NCBI RefSeq assembly: GCF_014695775.1
Contig: NZ_JACJOX010000012.1
Coordinates: forward strand, 18,523-82,522
Length of the DNA: 64,000 nucleotides
From: Leptolyngbya sp. FACHB-60
Lineage (GTDB): Bacteria > Cyanobacteriota > Cyanobacteriia > Phormidesmidales > Phormidesmidaceae
Reading direction: 5' to 3'
In this document: positions 56,531 through 64,000 of the stretch, piece after piece
Numbering within the stretch: position 1 is the stretch's first letter
Layout: the number at the start of each line of letters is the position of its first letter
Notes under the pieces: model-generated
The model's database searches: none
What the model saw: only the letters and a program-made list of their open reading frames with translations
What the model was told of the DNA's origin: nothing
Position numbers and translations under genes: made by a program

Positions 56531-56677
56531 CCTATGTAGGGTTTTCGGATTCGTCCCAACTTGCCCAACCTCCAACCTCAAACTTAGAACTTTTCTCTAA
56601 CGGGTACCATCCCCACTCCGTTCCACTTGAACCACTAACTGACCAGGAGTATGCAGAGCTGATGGGGGGCGGCGACC

Positions 56678-56890
56678 ATGGCTGAGCAAGACTATCGAGC
56701 GCTGCATGGAGTGATTTTGCAGGTTGTGCGATCGCGATCGCACAACCCCGCCGATCTAGCCGATCTCTTTGATCTGTTGGGGCGGCTCGACCCCGAGGAT
56801 AAATGGCAATTTTGGGCCTGGCTGGGTAGGCGCGATCGCAACCTGAAACATTGGCTACTGACCCAAGGAAAACAATGGAGGGCAGCCTAG
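56678..56890 (+). CDS. Small island protein, unknown function
   Basis: 70 residues, charged and Trp-rich (MAEQDYRALHGVILQVVRS, DKWQFWAWLGRRDRNLKHWL). It overlaps the next gene by 16 bases, implying translational coupling. Small proteins of this sort lie between vapE and int in cyanobacterial integrative elements. No function known to me. Confidence 0.6.
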   Translation: MAEQDYRALHGVILQVVRSRSHNPADLADLFDLLGRLDPEDKWQFWAWLGRRDRNLKHWLLTQGKQWRAA

Positions 56891-57213
56891 TGGCCAAGAA
56901 CCTTGAAACCGAGTTCAAAGCGCTGAAAGCCCAGGTTGAGCAATTGGTGAAAGTCCACCAGGCGCTAGGTCTACCCACCGCCCCCTGGGTGAGTCCCCAG
57001 CAGGCGGCTCAGCTGATGGGCACCAGCCGATCGCGGGTACAAGCCGAAATTGACAAGGCAGAGCACGCCAGAATCCACGGCATAGCCTACGATCTAACAT
57101 GGAGCACCCATTACCGCAAGAATGGCCAACATTGGCAGGTCAACCCTGTTGAGTTTGAGGCGGTGATCTTCCTCCCACCAGAGCAGCGCCCCTATATTGA
57201 GTTGCCTAGCTGA
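56875..57213 (+). CDS. Small protein with excisionase-like HTH segment
   Basis: 112 residues from ATG 56875 (AAGGA six bases upstream). An N-terminal coiled coil (LETEFKALKAQVEQLVKV) is followed by WVSPQQAAQLMGTSRSRVQAEI, which reads as a MerR/excisionase-type winged HTH, then HYRKNGQHWQVNPVEFEAV. Its convergent position against the integrase gene (3' ends overlap by 22 bases) is compatible with a recombination-directionality role. This is an inference. Confidence 0.6.
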   Translation: MEGSLVAKNLETEFKALKAQVEQLVKVHQALGLPTAPWVSPQQAAQLMGTSRSRVQAEIDKAEHARIHGIAYDLTWSTHYRKNGQHWQVNPVEFEAVIFLPPEQRPYIELPS

Positions 57214-58280
57214 TTGGCCCGCCGCCAGATCGCCTCGTGCTGTAGTTGGCTGATCGCCGCATGGTAGTTCTTAGCGTGCACCGCAACGCTGTGACCCATC
57301 CACCGAGCGGCAATGCTATCGGGCACCCCCATTACCGCTGACCTAATCGCCCATGCGTGGCGTAGGGCGTAGGGGCGATGGGGGATTTTTCTGTCTTTGA
57401 AGCTGCGCAGGTTTGCTCCTACCCTTTCACCCAATTGTTAGTTGTCCCTACCTTCAAAGCGAATCTTTGGGAACACAACATCAGTTAGATTGAACTGCGA
57501 TCGCCACCTATCCGGCAGCGGCCAAACATCGCGGCGGCCCGTCTTGCTATCGTCCAGAATCGATATCTTGCCTGTATCGGTAGCAATGCCCTTGGTATTG
57601 GCAATTCTAAAAACCTCGTGGGGGCGTAGGCCATAGGTGGCCAACATCCCATAGACCCACTTCCACCCAGGGTTAGCAATCGCATTCCAAATAGCTTCTA
57701 TTTCGTCATCGCTGGGAACATCATCAGGACTAAGAGGTTTCGGCTCATACCGGCCCTTGATGGCACTGAAATCCACTTCTATGCCTGCAAATTTAGCTAG
57801 CTGACCAAAGGCAATGCAGTCATCCCTCCTACCCTTTGTATTGATCTTGCTGCGTTCCTGAATGTGGTTGATTAGCAGTTACTCAGTAAGAGGTTTATCT
57901 GGCAATGATTCCAAACGCTCCTGGTAGTTAGTGCGATAGGTGCTGGTCTTCACAGATTCTGCCTTTACAGCCCCATACTCCTTATCCCAAGCCGCTGCAC
58001 TCTTGCCCCCAGCAGAGTTTTCACCCTTCTCCCACTCGGCCCAGGTGAATCGTTCCATATTCAGATCAGACTCAAGGCGCTGGGCCTTAGCAGTGGCCAC
58101 TTTTACGCCGTCAGGGTTGGCAAACACCCCGAGTGAGATCGTAGTCTGTTTGTTGCCCCGGCCCTCACCAGGCCGTTTGGGGAGAGAACCACGCAAGGCT
58201 AGCTTGCGTCCTCGTTGTACTATCTCGATCCGGTTTAGCCCTCGGTTTGCCTGCTCTACGGCCTGGTCGATGCGGTTCAT
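57192..58280 (-). pseudogene. Tyrosine-family integrase with two in-frame ochre codons
   Basis: One continuous frame of 363 codons from ATG 58280, broken only by TAA at 57879-57881 and TAA at 57438-57440. N-terminal arm and core-binding parts precede the catalytic residues: Arg in YGLRPHEVF, Lys in DDSKTGRR, HxxR-like in YALRHAWAI, His in WMGHS, Tyr in AKNYH. All are present, so inactivation looks recent or the stops are bypassed. It lies 125 bases from the 3' end of tRNA-Ser(CGA), the typical place for the integrase of a tRNA-targeted island. Confidence 0.82.
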
Positions 58281-58404
58281 GGAAAAACTGATCTAGCTTT
58301 GATCCAATTTTCCACGCAGTTATGGCATTTTGGGTCAAAAAAACTGCCCTAGCTGCGACTCCCCGGCAGTTAGGGTTTAAGGCTGAAAGCCTTAAACCAC
58401 GGTA

Positions 58405-58489
58405 CGGAGAGGGAGGGATTCGAACCCTCGTTGGGTTTCCCCAAAGCAGTTTTCGAGACTGCCGCATTCAACCACTCTGCCACCTCTCC
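58405..58489 (-). tRNA. tRNA-Ser(CGA)
   Basis: 85 bases on the minus strand. Acceptor GGAGAGG (5' end at 58489) pairs with CCTCTCC, the anticodon arm is GCAGT-CTCGAAA-ACTGC with anticodon CGA (reads UCG), a long variable arm TTGGGGAAACCCAA follows, and the T arm is GAGGG-TTCGAAT-CCCTC. The discriminator is G and CCA is not encoded. The 3' half is duplicated at 27300. Confidence 0.95.
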
Positions 58490-58660
58490 AAAGGGGCTTC
58501 GCTATTCTACCGCTGAATCGGGGCTGTAGACGACCCCAGGGCCAAAAACAGTTAGCGAAGCGGGTCTTTGGGATGAGCTATCTAGACCTGTGCCCTTTGC
58601 AGGGGTACCGCAATCCGGGAAGATGAAATAGCTCTGTTACGCCCCTGCCCGCTGATTGCC

Positions 58661-59965
58661 ATGGTGCCTGGTCTTACCGACGATTCGCTAGCTGAAAAAC
58701 TCATAGACCTGGCCCTCAAACGGGGGGCCGAAGCGGCGGAGGTGCTGCAGTCGCGATCGCGATCGCGGCCCGTGTTTTTTGAAGCCAACCGTCTCAAACA
58801 GCTTGAAACTTCCGCTGCCCTGGGCACAGCGCTGCGCCTCTGGATCAATGGTCGGCCTGGGCTGGCGGTGGCCTACGGCAATGTCGATCCCGAAGCCATC
58901 ATCGATAAGGCTCTGGCGATCAGCGCCCTCAACGACCCCGAAACCGTTGACTTGGTCGAAGGCAACCACCGCCACTACCCCGACATGGGCCAGGAGGTGC
59001 CGGTAGAGCAGCTAATCGACTGGGGGCAAGCCATGATCGATCGCATTCGCAGCACCTACCCCGAGGTGATCTGCGGCGTCGATGTGGAGTGTGATGTGGA
59101 AACCACCCGAATTCTCAATACAAAAGGGCTCGATAGCCACTACAGCGATGCGACCCTAAGCAGCTATCTGTCAGCTGACTGGGTGAGGGGCGATGACTTT
59201 TTGAGCGTCAGCGATGGCCAAACCCAGCGCGATCGCCTGGAGGTAGAGGCTTTGACTGACCAGGTGTTGCAGCGGCTAGCCTGGGCTGAGGAATTTGCCG
59301 AGGTCAGCACCGGACGCATGCCGGTGATCTTTACCGCCAAAGCCGCCGATATGATTTGGGGCACGCTTCAGTCGGCCCTCAGCGGCAAGCGGGTAGTAGA
59401 GCGATCGTCTCCCTGGAGCAGCGCCCTAGGTGAGCAGATGACATCTCCCCGTGTGACGCTGCTGCAAGACCCAGAGGCGGGGCCGTTTAGTTGTCCCTTT
59501 GACGATGAGGGCACCCCCACTCAGCGATTGGTGTTTATCGACAAAGGGGTGGTGACGTTGTTTTACTGCGATCGCGCCGTTGGTCGTACTCTGGGGGCCG
59601 GGTCCACGGGCAATGGCTTCCGGCCTGGTTTGGGCAGCTACCCTACCCCCAGTCTTTACAACACCCTGGTTGAGACGGGTACACGATCCCTGGAGGCACT
59701 GATTGCCAGCGTCGACAACGGGGTGCTGGTCGACCAAATTTTGGGCGGCGATCCGGGTATTGCGGGTGATTTTTCGGTAAATATCGACCTGGGCTACCGC
59801 ATTCATCGGGGCAAATTGGTGGGCCGCGTTAAAGACACCATGGTGGCAGGCAATATCTATACCGCCCTCAAAGACAATGTGGAACTGGGCAGCGACGGCG
59901 ACTGGAATGGCTCCTGCTACACGCCTTCGGTGCTGCTGGATGGCCTATCGGTTACTAGCGGTTGA
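58661..59965 (+). CDS. TldD/PmbA-family metalloprotease
   Basis: 434 residues, PmbA-like in length and in lacking a signal peptide. The C-terminal beta-rich part has LVFIDKGVVTLFYCDRAVGRTLG and GDFSVNIDLGYRIHRGKLVGRVKDTMVAGNIY, typical of the family. TldD and PmbA (TldE) form a heterodimeric zinc protease that degrades unfolded or leader peptides. This copy lacks an evident HExxxH motif, as expected for the PmbA/TldE partner. It is the first chromosomal gene right of the tRNA. Confidence 0.88.
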   Translation: MVPGLTDDSLAEKLIDLALKRGAEAAEVLQSRSRSRPVFFEANRLKQLETSAALGTALRLWINGRPGLAVAYGNVDPEAIIDKALAISALNDPETVDLVEGNHRHYPDMGQEVPVEQLIDWGQAMIDRIRSTYPEVICGVDVECDVETTRILNTKGLDSHYSDATLSSYLSADWVRGDDFLSVSDGQTQRDRLEVEALTDQVLQRLAWAEEFAEVSTGRMPVIFTAKAADMIWGTLQSALSGKRVVERSSPWSSALGEQMTSPRVTLLQDPEAGPFSCPFDDEGTPTQRLVFIDKGVVTLFYCDRAVGRTLGAGSTGNGFRPGLGSYPTPSLYNTLVETGTRSLEALIASVDNGVLVDQILGGDPGIAGDFSVNIDLGYRIHRGKLVGRVKDTMVAGNIYTALKDNVELGSDGDWNGSCYTPSVLLDGLSVTSG

Positions 59966-60782
59966 TTGACTGGCACTGTGGACAGACATAGCAACGCCTG
60001 CCACCGATCATAATCTTGGCGATGGTGTCACCACAGCGGTGGCAGGATTTGCCCTGTCGACCAAAGGCCCAGTGGCGATAGTCGCGGCGGCGATAGCCGA
60101 TTTGCTTGAGGTGGGTGGCCAGGGCCAGGTCATTGGTAATGCCGTTGTGCAGGTATGACTGCTGGGGCAGAGCCAGGGCGGCCTCGGCAAAGGCGGCAAT
60201 TTGGGTGGGTGTGCAGTCTACGGGCCGCTGACCGGGATGAATGCCCGCCAGGTAGAGAATTTCGGTGCGCAAATAGTTACCGATGCCGCCAAGAAATCCC
60301 TGGTCGAGCAGTAGGGTGGCAAACTGGCGGCGGCGAAAGGAGGCACTTAGTGCACGTTCTGCTACTGTCGCTGGAGTAATGGCAGTATCGAGGGTGTCGG
60401 GGCCAAGTTTGGCAATGTAAGGATGGGTGAGCACCGCGTCTGCCGCTAGCACCTCAATATCTGAAGCACTGTAGAGCAGCGCCCACCGACGGGAGGTATG
60501 CACCGCAAAGCGCAGCTGACGACGCGTGGCGGAGACGGCATTGGGTTTGCAGATCACCCAAATGCCGTAGAGCTGGTTATGGCTGTAGACCCCTAGCCCA
60601 TTGTCAAAGTAGGTGACCATGGCCTTGCCGTAGGGCTTGACCGCCGTCACCGTGCGGCCGATCAGCTTCTCCTCGTAGGGTTTGAGGTGGTCGAAGGCAA
60701 AGAACACATCAGAGACGATGTTGCCTGCGATCGCCCGATGGAGCTTGTCGGCAGCACGGCGAATTTCGGGGCCTTCGGGCAT
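59955..60782 (-). CDS. nei: Endonuclease VIII / Fpg-family DNA glycosylase
   Basis: 275 residues starting MPEGPEIRRAADKLHRAI, where Pro2 and Glu3 are the catalytic residues of the Nei/Fpg family. The H2TH region GIGNYLRTEILYLAGIHPGQRP and a C-terminal zinc finger (CHRCGDTIAKIMIGGRRC then CPQC) are intact. It removes oxidised bases and nicks the strand. The N-terminal PEGPEIR pattern favours Nei over Fpg. It overlaps the PmbA gene's 3' end by 11 bases, convergently. Confidence 0.92.
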   Translation of the reverse strand: MPEGPEIRRAADKLHRAIAGNIVSDVFFAFDHLKPYEEKLIGRTVTAVKPYGKAMVTYFDNGLGVYSHNQLYGIWVICKPNAVSATRRQLRFAVHTSRRWALLYSASDIEVLAADAVLTHPYIAKLGPDTLDTAITPATVAERALSASFRRRQFATLLLDQGFLGGIGNYLRTEILYLAGIHPGQRPVDCTPTQIAAFAEAALALPQQSYLHNGITNDLALATHLKQIGYRRRDYRHWAFGRQGKSCHRCGDTIAKIMIGGRRCYVCPQCQSINR

Positions 60783-60788
60783 GGGCTA

Positions 60789-61961
60789 CTACTCGTAGCC
60801 CCAGAAGGCCATCAGCTCACGGGCGCGGGCAGCCCCTTCGGTATTGCCCTGGCGGCTATATAAAATTGCCGCTAGCTCTATGTTCGAGAGAGCCTGGGCC
60901 TCTAGCCCCTGCCCGTGGAGCGCCAAGCCCAGGTTATAAAAGGCGGCAGGATCTTGTGGAAGGGCATCGACCACCTTGCGGTAGGAAAGCACGGCTTGCA
61001 GGTATTGCTCCCGTTCGAGCAGCAACTCGCCCAGCAAGGCATGGGCGGTAACTAGCTCAGGGTCGAGGCGCACGGCCCGCACCAGGTAGTCAAAGGCGGC
61101 CTCGCGATCGCCCTGTTGATAAAGCACGTAGCCCATCTGGTGCTGGGCATTGGCGTTTTGAGGTTCTGCCCGCAGCGCCTCACGCAGGTTTTTGGTGGCC
61201 TCAGGATAGTTTTCTTGCAGTAGGTAGATGTTGGCCACACTAACGTGGAGATCGCCGTCGTTGGGGTTAGAGCGCAACCCCTGGTTGAGGTAGGTAAGAG
61301 CCTGGTCGTAGTCCTCTTGCTGAATGTAGAGTGACCCTAATGCCTCGTAGACCTGAGCGTTGCCGGGGGCAATGCGGGCTAAGTCTTGGTAAGTAGATAG
61401 CGCCCCGTCGTAGTCGTTGCGCTCGATTTGAATGCCGCCAATGCCCAAGTGGGCGTTGACCTCCCGAGGATTGCTGCTGAGAATGCCCTGGTAGGTGGCC
61501 AACGCATCGTCAAGCTGGCCGTTTTTGTACTGGCTGTGGGCTAGACCGTAGCGAAAAGCCAGGTTGCTGCCGTCAAGGTCGATCGCGCTTTGGTAGGCCC
61601 CGATCGCCGCGTCGTAGTTCTCCTGCTGCACGTAGAGGTAGCCAATGCCCGAAAACAGCCGGGGGTTGCGGCGGTCGATGGCGGCTGCCTGCTGATAGGC
61701 CGCGATCGCCCCAGCGTAGTCGCGGGCCGTAACCTTGGCTTGACCCTGGCGCAGCAGTTCATCGACCTGGTCTTGCTGGGCGCTGCTGAGGCCGTTACTG
61801 CTTTGGGCCAGCCACAGGGGCGGCACCGGCTCAAGAGCCTGCCCAAAATCGTTCAAAGCCTGGGAAGGCGGTGCTGGAGCAGCAGCTTGAGCATCGGGAA
61901 TGACCGCCCAACTGCCCATGAGCCCGCACAAAATAGCGATCGCTGCGTGACTGCGTTTCAC
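60789..61961 (-). CDS. Exported TPR-repeat protein
   Basis: 390 residues with a signal peptide (MKRSHAAIAILCGLMGSWAVIPDAQAAA, cleavage near AQA). About nine tandem TPR motifs follow from residue 65 to 375, such as DYAGAIAAYQQAAAIDRRNP and NYDAAIGAYQSAIDLDGSN. Such proteins are periplasmic or lumenal scaffolds with unknown partners. The nei gene follows after six bases, so the two are probably cotranscribed. Confidence 0.85.
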   Translation of the reverse strand: MKRSHAAIAILCGLMGSWAVIPDAQAAAPAPPSQALNDFGQALEPVPPLWLAQSSNGLSSAQQDQVDELLRQGQAKVTARDYAGAIAAYQQAAAIDRRNPRLFSGIGYLYVQQENYDAAIGAYQSAIDLDGSNLAFRYGLAHSQYKNGQLDDALATYQGILSSNPREVNAHLGIGGIQIERNDYDGALSTYQDLARIAPGNAQVYEALGSLYIQQEDYDQALTYLNQGLRSNPNDGDLHVSVANIYLLQENYPEATKNLREALRAEPQNANAQHQMGYVLYQQGDREAAFDYLVRAVRLDPELVTAHALLGELLLEREQYLQAVLSYRKVVDALPQDPAAFYNLGLALHGQGLEAQALSNIELAAILYSRQGNTEGAARARELMAFWGYE

Positions 61962-62179
61962 AGGAAACTCTCCTTACTGGTAAGCCAAATCGTTAAGGGT
62001 GCACTCCATATATTACAACTTGCCAACCGCTGTAAAGAATGGTCACTGTCGCACCGCCAGCCTCGGGTGATCCCGTAGCATTTAAGTATCAGGGTACACC
62101 AAATAACAAAGCCCTGACCCGCTACAAGCATCGCTACAGTTTGCCTACATCAATATCCTTAAGCCGCGAGGTGCCAGTC

Positions 62180-62347
62180 ATGAAAGGTCTGAATCTCTCA
62201 GTATTTGGCTACTTTTTTGATGGGTTAATGCAATATTTTGCCGAACCTATCAGCAGAATCTTTGGCCCCGACGACGACAACTATCCTAAAACGGGGGTAC
62301 AGCCCTTTGATGGCGACACCTACGCCGAAACGGTCGAAACTCTCTAG
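62180..62347 (+). CDS. Conserved small cyanobacterial protein
   Basis: 55 residues, MKGLNLSVFGYFFDGLMQYF then AEPISRIFGPDDDNYPKTGV and QPFDGDTYAETVETL. An amphipathic N-terminal helix and an acidic tail are evident. The PDDDxYPxTGVQPF phrase is, from memory, conserved in short cyanobacterial proteins of unknown function. GAGGTG lies ahead of ATG 62180. An in-frame extension upstream to 62039 has poor coding character. Confidence 0.7.
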   Translation: MKGLNLSVFGYFFDGLMQYFAEPISRIFGPDDDNYPKTGVQPFDGDTYAETVETL

Positions 62348-62382
62348 AAAAAGCATAGTTTTTGATAACGCACTCTATACCC

Positions 62383-62420
62383 AAAGCCCGCTTGCTAAGG
62401 CAGTAAGTGGGCTTTAACAT
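62383..62420 (+). terminator. Terminator after the small protein gene
   Basis: AAAGCCCGCTT (62383-62393) pairs with AAGTGGGCTTT (62405-62415), one G-T wobble, followed by AACATTT. Confidence 0.6.
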
Positions 62421-62442
62421 TTGGGGTTGAGCGGCTGGGTAA

Positions 62443-63582
62443 TATCAAATCCGCTTATTCAGGGATAATTAGCTCACAGCCTCTACCCACCAGTGAAAGC
62501 CCGTTAGGCCTTGAATGAACGCCGGTCGGTTGAGCAAGACTCGACAACGCTGGGCTACGACCGCTTCTAATTGGTCTAACGACTCGAAACTCTGATTAGC
62601 GATGGCCTCGTTGGTTGCGGGCCAAAGCCGCTCTGCGGGCTGCAACTCGGGAGACTTAGGTGGCAAAAACAATAAATGGATGCCCTCAGGGATAACGATT
62701 TTAGGGGTTGTATGGAAGGCCGCTTGATCCAACACTAGGACAACGCGCTTCTTAGGGCCAAGGTCAAAATGGGCGGCGAAATCAGCGAGGACTTGGCTAA
62801 ACACTTGCCCGTTGAGTTTTGGCACGATCCACCAGTAGGTCTGCCCTGTCGTGGGCTCAACAAGGCCAACCAACCATACCCACTGGTATTTCCAGTTGAC
62901 CTGAGCAATGGGAATTTGACCCAGCGGTACCCAGACCATGCGGTTGACCGGGTGCAAGCCAACTCGGTGCTCATCTTCTGCCCAAGCCTCCACCTGGGCT
63001 TGAGGATGAGCGGCTTTGACGTCAGCTACGGTGTCAGCGAGTTTTTTTTCCAGGCTTCCTGGGTTCCGAGGTCACTCTCGACGTGCTCAGGGCGAGGACG
63101 ACGACGGCGCATCTCCAGACTCTTGAGGTACTCCCACCCCCGTTGCGGATGAATGGGGCGACCGAGCACCTCACTCATCCAGCGAGCCACTTTGGGACCA
63201 TCCCACAGATCTCCATCCCCAGGCGAGGTTTGAAGGGCTTGCCACAGTTGGGCTTGTTGCACCGCATCCAGCAAGGGGGCTTGCCCTGGATTGTGACGCC
63301 GTTGGTCGCCCAACACGCTTGGTCCATGCTGGTTGTAGGCCCGCAGCACTTTGTAGATCCGGTCTCGACTGTAGCTTGTTAGCTCAGACACCTCTGCGGG
63401 TGGGCGACCCTGGGCTAAGAACCAAAGGATCTGATAGTGAGAGCGTTCGATGCCGGCCTTCGCCTGACGGTAGCGGCGTTCTAGCTCATCAAGCCTGAGA
63501 TGGTTGGCAACCTGCACAGGGTTGGGCATGGCATAGCCCTCGTAGCAATACCCCCATTATGCTCCTTTAAACGGACTTGATA
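62443..63582 (-). mobile_element. IS630-family insertion sequence
   Basis: About 1.14 kb with matching ends: TATCAAATCCGCTTA at the left and the complement of TATCAAGTCCGTTTA at the right, flanked by TA as expected for the family. It contains one transposase spread over two frames. The right end touches the left end of an IS701-type element. Confidence 0.8.
62469..63529 (-). CDS. IS630-family transposase, two frames joined by A8 slippage
   Basis: Frame 1 (63529 to 63026) holds the N-terminal HTH region (MPNPVQVANHLRLDELERRY, TSYSRDRIYKVLRAYNQHGP, WARWM-like winged part). At a run of eight A on the coding strand (63042-63049) a -1 slip moves AWKKNSLTP to AWKKKLADTVADVKAAHPQA. This continues into the DDE domain (EAWAEDEHRVGLHP, VLVLDQAAFHTTP, FLPPKSPELQPAERLW) to 62469. 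The catalytic D, D and E are present, so it may be functional. Confidence 0.82.
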
Positions 63583-63586
63583 TAAA

Positions 63587-64000
63587 CCCTCTTTAGTCAC
63601 TATTGACGAAGTAAACTAAAGCTAAAAAGTATGGAAGAGGGCTGTATCTATGGTGACACCTCGACTTGCTGTCCGTACCGTGGGCTTCGTTGATGAGTAT
63701 TGCGAAGCCTATCGTCCTTTGTTTGAAGATGTGCGCAGCTATGAATGTTTCAAGTATCTCCACGTAGGTCTGATGTCGGACTTAAAACGAAAAAGTCTGC
63801 CTGCCATAGCTCGCTTAGTGGGTCTGCCCGACAGTCAACGCTTGCATCACTTTGTGAGCACGGCGCAGTGGAGGACTGAGGCACTTCAACATCGACGGTT
63901 GCAACTGATTCGAGCCCTGGTGGGCAAGCGGGCGATGATTTTAGTAATTGATGAAACTGGTGACCGTAAAAAAGGGCAAGCTACTGACTATGTTGCTAAG
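63587..64000 (+). mobile_element. IS701-type element, partial at window edge
   Basis: The left end CCCTCTTTAGTCACTATTGA is the same as that at 56220 in opposite orientation. The element continues beyond 64000. Confidence 0.85.
63650..64000 (+). CDS. IS701-type DDE transposase, N-terminal part
   Basis: 117 codons from ATG 63650 (MVTPRLAVRTVGFVDEYCEA) to the window end, reaching LVIDETGDRKKGQATDYVAK, where the first catalytic Asp of the DDE domain lies. It differs from the truncated copy at 55826-56157 by a few substitutions (for example EH to QH, KQ to KR). Past GQA it shows the true continuation that the other copy has lost. Confidence 0.88.
   Translation, partial: MVTPRLAVRTVGFVDEYCEAYRPLFEDVRSYECFKYLHVGLMSDLKRKSLPAIARLVGLPDSQRLHHFVSTAQWRTEALQHRRLQLIRALVGKRAMILVIDETGDRKKGQATDYVAK

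Noticed and set aside
1..64000. CRISPR array, rRNA genes, further tRNAs, replication origin
   Set aside because: No regularly spaced repeats, rRNA motifs, additional tRNA folds or DnaA-box clusters were seen.

Overview
The window is chromosomal DNA of a filamentous-type cyanobacterium, probably a Leptolyngbya/Nodosilinea-like lineage. The evidence is the very frequent HIP1 octamer GCGATCGC, allophycocyanin and IsiA-family antenna genes, a Ycf46-type AAA protein, CBS/GAF/PAS sensor kinases and cyanobacterial IS types. The genus is an inference.

Region 1 (1-8.8 kb) is ordinary chromosome: a GT61 glycosyltransferase, Ycf46 with a DUF1361 membrane protein, an S10 carboxypeptidase, a TerB-like protein, PyrR and type 2 IPP isomerase. 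Region 2 (8.9-12.4 kb) holds the most notable metabolic module, three codirectional genes that I read as apcD4-apcB3-isiX. This is the low-light photoacclimation (LoLiP) cassette, encoding a far-red-type allophycocyanin alpha/beta pair and an IsiA-like chlorophyll antenna, here with a C-terminal tail of about 160 residues. It is flanked on the left by a decayed second copy of the mannitol dehydrogenase 3' end and on the right by the intact gene.

Region 3 (12.7-24.4 kb) is a polyol catabolic locus: mannitol 2-dehydrogenase, a complete MalFGK-type ABC importer with its lipoprotein, a polyol SDR, a SorC-type regulator, a PfkB fructokinase and a xylulokinase, with an exported intradiol-dioxygenase-like protein inside. 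NDH-2 and a DJ-1/PfpI protein follow.

Region 4 (27.3-58.4 kb) looks like a genomic island in tRNA-Ser(CGA). An intact tRNA lies at 58405-58489 with its 3' end pointing into the island. A 57-bp copy of its 3' half lies in the same orientation at 27300-27356. A tyrosine integrase ORF beside the intact tRNA carries two in-frame ochre codons. The inner left edge has remnants of an SNF2 (DrmD-like) helicase. Cargo includes a CBS-GAF-PAS kinase with an overlapping regulator, a frameshifted pentapeptide protein, a quinol NO reductase, and a 15-kb block of signalling genes on one strand: two c-di-GMP EAL proteins with degenerate GGDEF domains, two hybrid kinases, and a NarX/NarL-like pair. The right flank is wrecked by an IS1-family insertion and its associated deletion, a truncated IS701-type copy, and truncated kinase and VapE-like genes.

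Region 5 (58.6-64 kb) returns to chromosomal genes (TldD/PmbA, Nei, a TPR protein, a conserved 55-residue protein). It ends in an IS630-type element immediately abutting a second IS701-type element that runs off the window.
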